From the NCBI GenBank assembly GCA_024234395.1, contig JACKOH010000005.1:1-43344 (forward strand): a DNA stretch of 43,344 nucleotides. The letters run 5' to 3'. Positions within the stretch are counted from its first letter, which is position 1; each line of letters begins with the position of its first letter. The notes beneath the pieces were generated by a model. It saw nothing but the letters and a program-made list of their open reading frames with translations, made no database searches and had not been told where the DNA came from. Made by a program: the position numbers and the translations under genes. Shown one piece after another: positions 32,498 to 42,006 of this stretch. The DNA comes from Pseudomonadales bacterium. GTDB taxonomy: Bacteria; Pseudomonadota; Gammaproteobacteria; Pseudomonadales; Pseudohongiellaceae.

Positions 32498-33384
32498 AGC
32501 GTCGGCCAGTATTATTCGGTGAGATGTTGTTCGACCGGTTTCCTGATGGCCAATCGGTACTGGGCGGCGCACCATTCAATGTGGCCTGGCACCTGCAGGC
32601 TTTCGGCACCGATCCTTTGATGATTTCCAGGATCGGCGCAGATGAAGGCGGCAGGAAGATTCTCGAAACAATGAAGGCCTGGGGCCTGTCCATCGAGGGT
32701 ATTCAGATAGACAGCGACCACCCTACCGGGGTGGTGAATGTCACGCTCGAAGGTACTGAACCGCATTATGAGATCGTCGAGGACAGCGCCTATGACTTTA
32801 TCGATCGGGCCCGGCTCCCCAGGCTTGCCGCTGATACCATCCTCTATCATGGCAGCCTGGCCTGCCGTAACCCGGTATCCAGGGCCGCGCTTCTGCAGCT
32901 GAAGGAGCAGGCTGTGGACCTCAGTTTTGTCGATATCAACCTGCGTAAACCCCACTACCGGGTGCCGGAAATTCTGGAGCTGATCCGCGGAGCCGACTGG
33001 CTGAAACTGAACGAAGTGGAATTCCACGAAGTGTTTTCACAGAACCCGGATGCATCGCAGGCACTGGCAGCTCAAATGGATGCGCTGCAACTGGACCGGC
33101 TGGTGATCACCCGGGGAGAGGATGGTGCCGAGGTGCGAACACGCCGGGGAACACGATTCTCCGTGAAACCGGCCCGGCCGGATACGATCATGGATTCGGT
33201 CGGCGCCGGGGACGCATTCAGCAGCGTTCTGCTGCTGGGACAGATCGCGGACTGGAGTATCGAGGAGTCGTTGCAACGGGCCAGTGAATTTGCCGAAGCC
33301 ATACTCGGAATCCGCGGAGCCACGATCAACCGAACTGAATTCTATCGACCATTTATTAACCAATGGGGGCTCAGCAGGGACTGA
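32494..33384 (+). CDS. Fructokinase (PfkB/ribokinase family)
   Basis: 296 aa. AGGAGG precedes the ATG at 32494, which overlaps the phosphatase stop (ATGA). PfkB motifs: GGAPFNVAWHLQAFG near the N-terminus (sugar-binding side), VDINLRKPHYR, LKLNEVEFHEVF, VITRGEDGAEV, and the signature DSVGAGDAFSS with catalytic Asp240. In the halotolerant methanotroph cassette the equivalent enzyme phosphorylates fructose, returning the product of sucrose cleavage to fructose-6-phosphate. It is joined to the amylosucrase gene by a TGATG overlap. Confidence 0.9.
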   Translation: MKRRPVLFGEMLFDRFPDGQSVLGGAPFNVAWHLQAFGTDPLMISRIGADEGGRKILETMKAWGLSIEGIQIDSDHPTGVVNVTLEGTEPHYEIVEDSAYDFIDRARLPRLAADTILYHGSLACRNPVSRAALLQLKEQAVDLSFVDINLRKPHYRVPEILELIRGADWLKLNEVEFHEVFSQNPDASQALAAQMDALQLDRLVITRGEDGAEVRTRRGTRFSVKPARPDTIMDSVGAGDAFSSVLLLGQIADWSIEESLQRASEFAEAILGIRGATINRTEFYRPFINQWGLSRD

Positions 33385-35348
33385 TGTACGAGCAGGTATC
33401 GCATTCCTTACTAAACCGTATTCTCAGCAGGGTGTCGCCGGAATTACAGGGTGACGAAAAGGACCTGCTTACTTTTTATATTCGCCTTGGCGCCAACTTT
33501 TATGCCATTCACAATCTGTTCAGTACTCTTTACGGCGAGCGTGAAGATTTCGAGCAACAGCTCACCAATCTGGTTGAGCGCCTGGCACGTGGTTACCTGC
33601 AACGGCCAGCCGACCTGAAGGAACTGGATGGCTGGCGTGAAAAGGATTACAACTGGTTTCTCAGCCAGAAGTGGACCGGCATGGCACTATACTGCAAAGG
33701 CTTCGCCGGAGATCTCAAAGGGTTGAATACCAGGCTCAACTACTTCGAAGAACTGGGCGTCAATCTGGTCCATATCATGCCCATGCTCAAGTGTCCGGAA
33801 AAAAACAGCGACGGCGGTTATGCGGTCAGTGATTTCCGGCAACTCGATCCGCGGGCCGGCAGCCTGGAAGATCTCGACGCCGTTACCCGGGAGCTCAAAC
33901 AACGCGATATCCTGCTGGTGCTGGATGTGGTGGTGAACCATACCTCCAACCGGCATCAGTGGGCTGAGGCGGCCAGGCAGGGTGACTCCAGGTACCAGGA
34001 CTATTATTACCTGTATGACAACCGGGCTATACCCGACCAGTTTGAGCAGACCATGCTGGAAGTTTTTCCCACCACGTCGCCCGGCAATTTCACGTGGGAC
34101 GAGACCATGCAGAAATGGGTGATGACGGTTTTTCACGATTACCAGTGGGATCTGAATTACCATAACCCCGAGGTGTTCATCGAAATGATCGACATCATCC
34201 TGTACTGGGCCAATCGGGGTGCCGACATCATTCGCCTCGATGCCGTGGCCTTTCTATGGAAACGTCTGGGCACCAGTTGTCAGAACCTGCGGGAAGCGCA
34301 CCTGTTACTGCAATTGATGAAGGACTGCTGCCAGGTCACCGCGCCCGGACTGCTGTTCATCGCCGAAGCCATCGTCGCTCCCAGCGAGATCAATAAGTAC
34401 TTCGGTGAGGATGCGGTCATCGCCAAGGAATGCGAGATCGCCTACAACGCCACCTTCATGGCGCTGCTGTGGGATGCCATTGCAACCCGCAACTGCAAAC
34501 TGCTCAACCAGGCCATCGCCAACCTGCCGGTTAAGCTGGATCAGGCCACCTGGCTGAACTATGTGCGCTGCCACGACGATATCGGCCTGGGATTTGCCGA
34601 TTCGGATATCCTCCAGGCAGGATACGACCCAGGCCAGCACCGGAAATTCCTGGTGGATTTTTATACCGGTAATTTCCCCGGATCACCTGCCCGGGGCATG
34701 CCGTTTGCGAAGAACGAAAAAACCGGCGATGCCCGCATCTCAGGCACCCTGGCCTCGCTCGCGGGGCTGGAAAGCGCGCTGGAGGACGCGGACTCGGAAC
34801 AGATCGACCTGGCGGTCAGGCGGATACTTCTGCTGCACAGCCTGATCATGTCCTTCGGCGGTATTCCGCTGCTTTACTATGGCGATGAACTGGCCACCAT
34901 CAACGATTACGGAAACCTGGCGGATCCGGAAATCGGCTACGACAACCGCTGGATCCATCGGCCACAGATTGACTGGAAGCGGGCCGAACAGCGGGCCCAG
35001 GCAGGAACAGTGGAGTACACCGTCTTCGAGGGGCTCAAGGAGATGATAGCGGTGCGCAGGGAGACCCCCGCATTTGCCGATTTCAATAACCGTGAACTGC
35101 TGAACACCGGCAACGAACACCTGTTTGCCTTTATCCGATACCGGACCGATCTACCCAAAACCAATGTGCTGGTGGTCGCCAACTTTGATGTTCAGGCGCA
35201 GGGCATCAGCTGTGAATTCCTGCGCCAGCATGGATTTGCCATACCGGAACGGCTGACCGACCTGCTAACCGGAAAAACTCTGGAAGTTGTAAACGGTAAT
35301 CTGCTTCTTCCCGGCTGTGAATTTGCCTGGCTGTCTGAGACCCAGTAA
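33384..35348 (+). CDS. Amylosucrase (GH13)
   Basis: 654 aa from the ATG in TGATG at the fructokinase stop; an upstream ATG at 33363 overlaps the kinase. An N-terminal helical domain (YIRLGANFYAIHNLFSTLYG, LKELDGWREKDYNWF) precedes the (beta/alpha)8 barrel: VNLVHIMPMLK, LVLDVVVNHTSNRHQW, nucleophile Asp286 in IIRLDAVAFLWK, acid/base Glu328 in LFIAEAIVAPSE and Asp398 in RCHDDIGLGF. The C-terminal GIPLLYYGDELATINDYG and WIHRPQIDW are typical of amylosucrase. It splits sucrose into fructose and a glucosyl unit transferred to an alpha-glucan. With the kinase it provides recycling of stored sucrose. It is the last gene of the cassette. Confidence 0.9.
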   Translation: MYEQVSHSLLNRILSRVSPELQGDEKDLLTFYIRLGANFYAIHNLFSTLYGEREDFEQQLTNLVERLARGYLQRPADLKELDGWREKDYNWFLSQKWTGMALYCKGFAGDLKGLNTRLNYFEELGVNLVHIMPMLKCPEKNSDGGYAVSDFRQLDPRAGSLEDLDAVTRELKQRDILLVLDVVVNHTSNRHQWAEAARQGDSRYQDYYYLYDNRAIPDQFEQTMLEVFPTTSPGNFTWDETMQKWVMTVFHDYQWDLNYHNPEVFIEMIDIILYWANRGADIIRLDAVAFLWKRLGTSCQNLREAHLLLQLMKDCCQVTAPGLLFIAEAIVAPSEINKYFGEDAVIAKECEIAYNATFMALLWDAIATRNCKLLNQAIANLPVKLDQATWLNYVRCHDDIGLGFADSDILQAGYDPGQHRKFLVDFYTGNFPGSPARGMPFAKNEKTGDARISGTLASLAGLESALEDADSEQIDLAVRRILLLHSLIMSFGGIPLLYYGDELATINDYGNLADPEIGYDNRWIHRPQIDWKRAEQRAQAGTVEYTVFEGLKEMIAVRRETPAFADFNNRELLNTGNEHLFAFIRYRTDLPKTNVLVVANFDVQAQGISCEFLRQHGFAIPERLTDLLTGKTLEVVNGNLLLPGCEFAWLSETQ

Positions 35349-35421
35349 GCGCACCGGCTGTGTCTCCCGGCTCCTTGGCAGTGTGACTTCCGCCTGATTG
35401 ATGCCCCGGGTTAACGGCCTG

Positions 35422-36255
35422 TTAATTGGACGCACTGCCATCCCAGGAGTTTCGCAGGGCAGCAGCCTTTAACCGGGCCCGGTTCTCTGCTGACGCCGCC
35501 GGTTCCGACTCGCCGAATATCGCCCGGATCCAATGACCGTCGGTAGGATTGGGAAACAGCACGAACTGCGATCCAAAGTGCTGGCTGTCGGCTTCCATAC
35601 CGGCGATGCGCTCCTCGACGTCGGTCAGGTAATAGCGCCGGGAAAAATCATTGAGGTTGTCCCCAAGCATCACCACGACCCGGTGAGTGTCCCGAATACG
35701 TTCCTGGACCACTGCCTTGTTGGAAGATTCCCGCAATACGGTCAGGTGTTCCTGATCGGCAAAGGGAAAACCTGCCGTAACCAGATTGTCCAATGCCAGG
35801 GAGAATGTCTCCTCGCCCTGATCTCGACTGGTTATGTAGAAGACCTCCACATTGTTGTCGTAACAATAGCGCAGAAATGCCAGTGCCCCGGGACTGGGCT
35901 CGGCACGGTTGGCGCGGACCCAGTCGTCCCAGCTGCGGTCGTCGAAAAAATCCAGATTCCGGGAAATCAGGTAACCCCAGTAGGCATGGGACAACAGCAG
36001 GGTGTCGTCCACATCCGCGATCACCGCCAGAGGTGGGTCCCCCGATGCACGTCGCGCCAGCGCCGCTTCCACCTGCATCCTGGCAATATTGAAACCCTGG
36101 TGATACAGGGCGCGGTACTCGGCGGCAGTCTGCTTCCAGGCGACCGCATAGGTCAGGTTGTTGATTACGTCACCAGTACCGGAATCAATCTGCGCCGGCG
36201 ACTGGGCGGTCCAGCAGAAAAACAATAATGGAATCAACCTTATTAAAATGCGCAT
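35422..36255 (-). CDS. Acid phosphatase, e(P4)/class B-like HAD family
   Basis: 277 aa from the ATG at 36255, preceded by GGAG; an upstream ATG at 36312 adds a non-hydrophobic stretch. A signal peptide (LIRLIPLLFFCWTAQSPAQ) indicates export; its Cys does not fit a lipobox, unlike lipoprotein e(P4). HAD motifs are VIADVDDTLL (nucleophile Asp), FYITSRDQGEE and VVMLGDNLNDFS. WKQTAAEYRALYHQGFNIAR upstream of the motif is typical of the e(P4)-like family. It is likely a periplasmic nucleotide or phosphomonoester phosphatase. It converges on the amylosucrase gene. Confidence 0.88.
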   Translation of the reverse strand: MRILIRLIPLLFFCWTAQSPAQIDSGTGDVINNLTYAVAWKQTAAEYRALYHQGFNIARMQVEAALARRASGDPPLAVIADVDDTLLLSHAYWGYLISRNLDFFDDRSWDDWVRANRAEPSPGALAFLRYCYDNNVEVFYITSRDQGEETFSLALDNLVTAGFPFADQEHLTVLRESSNKAVVQERIRDTHRVVVMLGDNLNDFSRRYYLTDVEERIAGMEADSQHFGSQFVLFPNPTDGHWIRAIFGESEPAASAENRARLKAAALRNSWDGSASN

Positions 36256-36413
36256 GCTGCACAATGCTCCTGCCCGGGGTAATGCCTTGTGGCGAATGGA
36301 TGACTGGATCAACCATACCTTATTTTACTGCCGGGTGCCCGCAATGACGGCAGCGCCAAAGGCTCCGTGCAGTTGACGGGATACCGGTATTCCTGCTCTA
36401 CTGCAGGCGACCT

Positions 36414-36647
36414 ATGGAAGACTTCGAATTAGCCGAACTGATCCCGGACGCGCGCGACGGCCTGACCCGTAAGGAGCGCACCATCCTCTACGTGCTGAAA
36501 AAAACCCAGGAAGAGCTGCAGGGGCGCAACGTCCCAACCATCATGCTCTATGGCCGGGTGGTGGAGCACATTGACATGAGCCAGGAGGAATTTCAGTTGC
36601 TCCTGAACCGGCTGGTGGGTTTCAGCCGCTCCAACCCGGACACCTGA
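36414..36647 (+). CDS. Small conserved-looking hypothetical protein, 77 aa
   Basis: Highly charged soluble protein: LTRKERTILYVLKKTQEELQ, then VPTIMLYGRVVEHIDMSQEE and FQLLLNRLVG. The pattern of helices (Arg/Lys-Glu-Arg, then a helix-turn-helix-like segment) suggests a small winged-helix or adaptor protein, but I do not recognise the family. It lies between two minus-strand genes, divergent from the acid phosphatase and convergent with the NHL gene. Confidence 0.6.
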   Translation: MEDFELAELIPDARDGLTRKERTILYVLKKTQEELQGRNVPTIMLYGRVVEHIDMSQEEFQLLLNRLVGFSRSNPDT

Positions 36648-36676
36648 GCCAGCCGGACCGGAAAATAAATCTGTCC

Positions 36677-37660
36677 CTATTGTTTGGCGAACTTCTGGAT
36701 ACGGCGGTTGATCACGTCCGAAATGTAGACGTTGTCTTCCCGGTCCAGGGTCAGGGCGTGGGCTTCTCCGAACTGACCATTTGCCTGACCGGGCCTGCCG
36801 ATGGCGCCTATTACACTGCCGTCTTCGGCCAGTTTGGCCAGTTGGCCGTCGAAGCCGGTGGTGATGTACAGATGGCCATCGTCATGCAGGTACATGGCGC
36901 AGACCATGGCGTCGAAATTCCATACGCCGAGCAGCCTACCCGCGGTATCGAAGCGGTGTATGCGCATGTTCTCCCGGTCCGCCACCAGCACTACATCGTC
37001 GGCATCGATTTCGATGGCGTGGGCGACGAAGAATTGACCGGCTTCATAACCACGGCTTCCCCACTGGGTAATGAACTCCCCGTCCGGGCTGAATTTCAGC
37101 ACCCGGGGTTCACCCGGACCATGCCCCTGGGCCACGTAGATATTACCGGCTGAATCGATGGCTACATCGTTGGGCTGGTCGAACAGGTGCTGACCGGCGG
37201 CTTCATCCCACTCGCCGTTCTGCCCCCTGGTGCCGAGGGTCATCAAGACATTGCCGTCGGAATCCAGCTTCATTACCAGGTGATCGGCCACATCGGTGGC
37301 CCAGATGGTATCGTCTGCCGTGATATGCAGGCCATGGGCGCGCCGGAACAGGCCGTCCTCGCCAAACGAGCGGATAAATTCCCCGTTGCTGTCAAATTCC
37401 AGGAATGGCGTGCTGCCGCGGCTGAATACCACCAGGTTGCCATGACTGTTGACTGCCACCCCGGCATAGGACTCTCCGGCGAACTGTTCGGGCATGTCGA
37501 AGGCATCGCCGTAGGGAATCGGCACGTACTCGGTCAGGGTGTAGGCTTTGAGGGGAAACAGCTGCCGGTTGGGACGTTGTGCCGAAGCCAGGGGCGCCAC
37601 ACTCAACGCCACCAGCGTCAGTACCAGGCAGTTGATTCTCAATTTGGTCAGACCATGCAT
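36677..37660 (-). CDS. Exported NHL-repeat beta-propeller protein (PAL-like)
   Basis: 327 aa with GGGAGAG before the ATG. A signal peptide (ending PLASAQ) is followed by about six NHL-type repeats, each with an Asp/Asn-rich turn: GVAVNSHGNLVVFSRG, GLHITADDTIWATDVAD, DVAIDSAGNIYVAQGHG, AIEIDADDVVLVADREN and ALTLDREDNVYISDVIN. This resembles peptidyl-alpha-hydroxyglycine alpha-amidating-lyase-like propellers in bacteria, but enzymatic activity cannot be inferred. It is a periplasmic protein of unknown ligand. Confidence 0.83.
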   Translation of the reverse strand: MHGLTKLRINCLVLTLVALSVAPLASAQRPNRQLFPLKAYTLTEYVPIPYGDAFDMPEQFAGESYAGVAVNSHGNLVVFSRGSTPFLEFDSNGEFIRSFGEDGLFRRAHGLHITADDTIWATDVADHLVMKLDSDGNVLMTLGTRGQNGEWDEAAGQHLFDQPNDVAIDSAGNIYVAQGHGPGEPRVLKFSPDGEFITQWGSRGYEAGQFFVAHAIEIDADDVVLVADRENMRIHRFDTAGRLLGVWNFDAMVCAMYLHDDGHLYITTGFDGQLAKLAEDGSVIGAIGRPGQANGQFGEAHALTLDREDNVYISDVINRRIQKFAKQ

Positions 37661-37768
37661 AATTCTCTCCCTCTCTCCATTTTTGTATTTTCGCCAATAG
37701 TAGCAGACCCGTTCAGCCAGCGTCCTGGTTTTCAGGAGTGACGGTTCGCCAGGCGTTACGGGGAATTC

Positions 37769-39268
37769 TCAGCGTCCCTTAAAAAGGGAGCCCAGCACGC
37801 CGCGGGCAAGTGACCTGCCAGCCCGACTGCCCAGACTTCGAAGCATGCTTTTGGCAAACGCTTCCATGAGACCCTGCCGTTGCCGTCCGCGTGCCCTGGG
37901 TACCGGCTTTTTCAGGGTCCTGGCGGGGCTCTGGCGATGCCCGGCCGCCTCCCGTGCCGCTTCCCCGGCCCGTTGTTGCAGCATTTCGAATGCGGAATTG
38001 CGATCCACGGTCTGTTCGTAGACGCCAAGGCAGGGGCTGGCGGCAATCACCGCCGCGCGCTCCGCTTTTGTAGCCGGTCCGATTCTGGAGACCGGCGGTT
38101 TTATAAACGTTCGTTCCACCATTGAAGGCGCGCCATTGCGCTGCAGCGTGGAGACCAGTGCCTCGCCCACTCCGAGCTCACCAATTGCCTCCGTTACCGA
38201 AAATGATGGATTGGACCGGAATGTCTCCGCTGCCACCCGCACGGCTTTCTGCTCTCTTGGCGTATAGGCACGCAGGGCATGCTGAAACCGATTGGCAAGC
38301 TGTGCCAGGACACTGTCCGGCAGATCAGCCGGGCTTTGGGTAATGAAATAGACACCGACACCCTTGGAACGAATCAGACGCACCACCTGCTCAACCTTGT
38401 CGATCAGCGCACGGGGCGCATTCTTGAACATCAGGTGTGCCTCGTCGAAAAAAAGCACCAGCACCGGCTTTTCCGGATCGCCAATTTCGGGCAGATTCTC
38501 GAACAATTCCGACAACAGCCATAACAGAACGGTGGCATACACCGCCGGTTCCTGATAAAGCTGATCGGCGACCAGCACGTTGACAAACCCTCTCCCTGTG
38601 TCGTCCCGACGCAGGAAATCAGTGAGATCCAGCATCGGTTCACCAAAGAAATGGCGGGCTCCGCTTCTTTCCAGGCTCAGCAGTCGGCGCTGGATGGCAC
38701 CGACGGACGCAGCCGAAACATTGCCATAAAGTGTGCGCAACTCACTGGCCTGCCCGGCCACGTGCTGCAGGATCGCCCTGAGATCCTGGAGGTCGAGCAG
38801 TAACAGACCCTGATCGTCGGCAACGGCGAAGGCGATAGTCAGAATCCCCTCCTGGGTCTCATTCAGGTTCAGCAGCCGCGCCAGCAGCAGCGGCCCCATA
38901 TCCGAAACCGTCGCCCGCACCGGATGTCCGGCCTTGCCATAAACATCCCAGAACTGGGTGGGATTGCCGCGCCAGGCGTCTCCCGGCAGGCCCATTGCCG
39001 AAAACCTTTCCGTGATCTTAGGGTGGGATTTACCAGCCTGGCTGATGCCAGAGACGTCCCCCTTAACGTCACACAGAAATACCGGAACGCCGTGGCTGGA
39101 AAAGCTTTCGGCCAGCGCCTGCAGAGTCACCGTCTTGCCGGTGCCGGTGGCACCAGCGATCAATCCGTGACGATTGGCCCGTTTCAGGGACAGTTCCACA
39201 AGTTGTGGTGCCGCCGGTTCCGCAGCGTTTGACCGGACGTACCCGATCGGAATTGATTCATCTTGCAT
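37769..39268 (-). CDS. HerA-like/YjgR ATPase (DUF853)
   Basis: 499 aa, the same length as E. coli YjgR. Walker A GATGTGKTVTLQAL lies near residues 40-53 after NRHGLIAG, Walker B is VLVLFFDEAHLMF, and YFITQSPADLPDSVLAQLANR is the conserved sensor region. The C-terminal part ends in a Gly/Arg-rich stretch (SLGSRAGRSLARGVLGSLFK). DUF853 proteins are HerA/FtsK-superfamily ATPases of unknown physiological role. Transcribed alone. Confidence 0.9.
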   Translation of the reverse strand: MQDESIPIGYVRSNAAEPAAPQLVELSLKRANRHGLIAGATGTGKTVTLQALAESFSSHGVPVFLCDVKGDVSGISQAGKSHPKITERFSAMGLPGDAWRGNPTQFWDVYGKAGHPVRATVSDMGPLLLARLLNLNETQEGILTIAFAVADDQGLLLLDLQDLRAILQHVAGQASELRTLYGNVSAASVGAIQRRLLSLERSGARHFFGEPMLDLTDFLRRDDTGRGFVNVLVADQLYQEPAVYATVLLWLLSELFENLPEIGDPEKPVLVLFFDEAHLMFKNAPRALIDKVEQVVRLIRSKGVGVYFITQSPADLPDSVLAQLANRFQHALRAYTPREQKAVRVAAETFRSNPSFSVTEAIGELGVGEALVSTLQRNGAPSMVERTFIKPPVSRIGPATKAERAAVIAASPCLGVYEQTVDRNSAFEMLQQRAGEAAREAAGHRQSPARTLKKPVPRARGRQRQGLMEAFAKSMLRSLGSRAGRSLARGVLGSLFKGR

Positions 39269-39471
39269 CTGTAGTACCCGGGATCCAATGCAGCAGAAGT
39301 GAGGTTAACGTGTATACCACGGGACTCAGATCAGTACCATAGACCATGGCTCTTGGGATTTTCCTTAATCTTGGGGGGGTGAAACGACCGCCTTTCCCGG
39401 TATGGTTGCGTCCCAGCTGACAAGTCCGGCAGAATGAGGTTCAACGTTGACTCATCGCGCAAGGAACCATC

Positions 39472-40776
39472 ATGCTCAAATCAACGCTTTCGCGCACTGC
39501 GCTGGCCCTGCTGCTGTGCTGGCAGCCACTCCTGTATGCCCAGCTCGATCCCACCGAACAGGCCATGGTCAGCTATATCAACAGCAACAATGCCGATGCC
39601 GAGGCACTGCTGATCGAAAGTGTCAATCTGAACAGCGGCTCGATGAATTTCACCGGCGTCAGGGAGGTGGGAAACCTGTTTCAGGCCCGCTTCGATGCAC
39701 TGGGCTTTACCACCCGCTGGGAAGACGGCGCTCCCTTTGGCCGGGCCGGACATCTGATTGCCGAATATCATGGTGGCGGAGATGGACCGAAGCTGCTGTT
39801 GATCGGTCATCTGGACACCGTCTTTGAACCGGACAGCCCGTTTCAGTCCTTTACCCGCATCGACGCGGATCATGCCACCGGCCCGGGAATTTCCGACATG
39901 AAGGGCGGCGATGTCATTATCCTGCAGGCGCTGGGCGCACTGCGCGAAGTCGGCGCACTGGAACCAATGGAAATCGTGGTGGTAATGACCGGAGACGAGG
40001 AACTGAGTGGCGATCCACTTTCGCTCAGTAAAAAAGCGCTGATTGACGCGGCTGCCTGGGCGGATATCGCCATCGGCTTCGAAAACGGGGACGGCAACCC
40101 GGCGACTGCCAATATTTCCCGTCGGGGTTCCTCGGGCTGGGTACTGGAAGTCACCGGCACTCCGGCCCACTCCTCCCAGGTGTTTCGCGAGGACATCGGT
40201 CCGGGCGCCATTTACGAAACCGCCAGGATCCTTACCTTGTTCCTGCAGAATCTGCAGCAGGAGGAGAACCTGACCTTCAATCCCGGCCGTATTATCGGCG
40301 GCACCGATATCAGCCATGATGATGAAAGCAGCAGCGGTACTGCGTTCGGCAAGAACAACGTGGTGGCCGAATACGCCAGGGTCACCGGCGATCTGCGCGC
40401 GGTCTCACTGGAGCAACTGGAGCGCGCGCGGAACGTCATGCGCGCCATCGCGGCTGACAACTTTCCGCACACCAGTGCCACAATCACCTTCAGCGACGGC
40501 TATCCACCCCTGGCGCCTACCGACGGCAATGCCCGGCTGCTGGAAATTTACAGCCAGGCCAGCCAGGATCTCGGCCTTGGGGTGGTGGCGCCGGTCAATC
40601 CACGCCTGGCGGGTGCCGCCGACGTGTCTTTCACGGCCGGACTGGTGGAAATGGCGATCGACGGTCTCGGCATGAGCGGTTCCGCCGGCCACACCGTCGA
40701 CGAAACCGGCGTGTTGTCCGCCCTGCCCAATCAGTCCAAGCGCGCTGCCCTGCTGCTGTATCGATTGACCCGCTGA
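39472..40776 (+). CDS. Exported M20 family metallopeptidase
   Basis: 434 aa; AAGGAA upstream of the ATG. A signal peptide (LALLLCWQPLLYAQ) is followed by the M20 fold: LLLIGHLDTVFEPD (zinc His and adjacent Asp), TGPGISDMKGGDVII (bridging Asp), VMTGDEELSGD (catalytic Glu pair), a dimerisation domain with GSSGWVLEVTGTPAHSSQVF, and a final metal ligand region in GSAGHTVDETG. It resembles glutamate carboxypeptidase/aminoacylase-type enzymes. It is likely periplasmic peptide or acyl-amino-acid hydrolysis. It converges with the MBL gene 24 bp away. Confidence 0.9.
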   Translation: MLKSTLSRTALALLLCWQPLLYAQLDPTEQAMVSYINSNNADAEALLIESVNLNSGSMNFTGVREVGNLFQARFDALGFTTRWEDGAPFGRAGHLIAEYHGGGDGPKLLLIGHLDTVFEPDSPFQSFTRIDADHATGPGISDMKGGDVIILQALGALREVGALEPMEIVVVMTGDEELSGDPLSLSKKALIDAAAWADIAIGFENGDGNPATANISRRGSSGWVLEVTGTPAHSSQVFREDIGPGAIYETARILTLFLQNLQQEENLTFNPGRIIGGTDISHDDESSSGTAFGKNNVVAEYARVTGDLRAVSLEQLERARNVMRAIAADNFPHTSATITFSDGYPPLAPTDGNARLLEIYSQASQDLGLGVVAPVNPRLAGAADVSFTAGLVEMAIDGLGMSGSAGHTVDETGVLSALPNQSKRAALLLYRLTR

Positions 40777-40800
40777 CCGCGACACAGTCTCCGCCAGTCT

Positions 40801-41745
40801 CTACTCCGTGTACTCGGCGTAGGCCCTGAGCAGCCATTGAGCGGTATTGTCATCGGCCGGTGCATACCCGGCGGCCGGTTCGCTGTCCAGCATCTGTTGT
40901 GGTGACAGACCTTCCACCTTGGCCCGCACCAGGTTACCGCGAATCACCAGCAGCATTTCCCGGTAGTTCCGCAGGTCCTGCCGATTCGATATCTGACCAT
41001 GACCGGGGATCAGGATGGTGTCATCGTTGATCAGACTGTCGATTTCCCAGAGCGCATCGATCATGCCGTCCATGCTGCCACCGTTGGCCTGATCGATAAA
41101 CGGCAGACCGTAGCGAACAAACATGTCGCCGGTGTGCATGATGTTACTGTCCCGGAAAAAAATCTGGGCGTCTCCATCGGTGTGACCATTACCGGTGTTC
41201 AACAGGTCTACGGTGTTACCGTTGAAATAAAAGCGCATCGAATCAAAGAAGGTGATCTTCGGCAGACCGACCGGCAGGTAGGATTCCTGTACCCGACCGT
41301 TGGTCAGCACCTGGGTACTCTCCATACGACGTCGGGCATTCTCTTGTGCGACTATATACGCACCGGCACGACCGAAATTCTCATTGCCGTCAGTGTGATC
41401 GTAATGGAAGTGGGTGTTGACCACGAACTCCACCGGTTGATCGGTCAGTTCGCCTATCGCAGTGACAATTTTGTCGGTTAGCGGGGCAAACTGATCATCG
41501 ATAATAAAGGCACCGTCGTCACCGATCGACAGACCGATGTTGCCGCCACTGCCCTGCAACATGTAGATCCCGTCGCGCAGCGGCGTGACGGAAATCTGGA
41601 CGGCATCGAAGTCCTGGGCCTGGGTCATGACGGACGGCAGCATCAGCGTCGCCAGAGCCAGTGCCCGGCTCAGGGATCTGGCGCAAGAAGGGGATTCAGG
41701 AAAAGGGAGTCGGTTGTCGTTCTTTTTACCGTTGTTATTCTTCAT
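40801..41745 (-). CDS. Exported metallo-beta-lactamase-fold hydrolase
   Basis: 314 aa from the ATG at 41745 with GGAG upstream; a start at 41820 would add 25 residues before the signal. The N-terminus is polar and basic, then hydrophobic (LSRALALATLMLPSVMTQAQ), ending in a signal-peptidase-like site. The core has VVNTHFHYDHTDG (HxHxDH zinc motif), HTDGDAQIFF, IMHTGDMFV and ILIPGHGQI, as in MBL-fold hydrolases of the quinoprotein-relay or SoxH-like kind. It is not specifically a beta-lactamase. Periplasmic; substrate unknown. Confidence 0.88.
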   Translation of the reverse strand: MKNNNGKKNDNRLPFPESPSCARSLSRALALATLMLPSVMTQAQDFDAVQISVTPLRDGIYMLQGSGGNIGLSIGDDGAFIIDDQFAPLTDKIVTAIGELTDQPVEFVVNTHFHYDHTDGNENFGRAGAYIVAQENARRRMESTQVLTNGRVQESYLPVGLPKITFFDSMRFYFNGNTVDLLNTGNGHTDGDAQIFFRDSNIMHTGDMFVRYGLPFIDQANGGSMDGMIDALWEIDSLINDDTILIPGHGQISNRQDLRNYREMLLVIRGNLVRAKVEGLSPQQMLDSEPAAGYAPADDNTAQWLLRAYAEYTE

Positions 41746-42006
41746 GGATCGCTCCGCGGTTAAAGGGTTCAGGTCAACTCTAACGCGAGGCAGTGGAAAG
41801 TGACAGGTCAATTTTTCCATTTGCGACAGCCGGCAACACGAAACTGCCGGGCAACTCGATGGAGCCCCGCGGTTCTGCGAAAAAAATGACCCGGGCGATG
41901 CCCATGGTGTACTCTTGCCGCTACGGTATTTACCGGTGCCGCATCAAGTGTGCCAGCGTCCGCACAGACGGACGAATACCCACCCTCAGCAGGATTGCAT
42001 ACCAAC

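Noticed and set aside
35412..35426. TTAAC-GGCCT-GTTAA between the convergent amylosucrase and acid phosphatase genes as a bidirectional terminator
   Set aside because: Only a 5-bp AT-rich stem; too weak to call.
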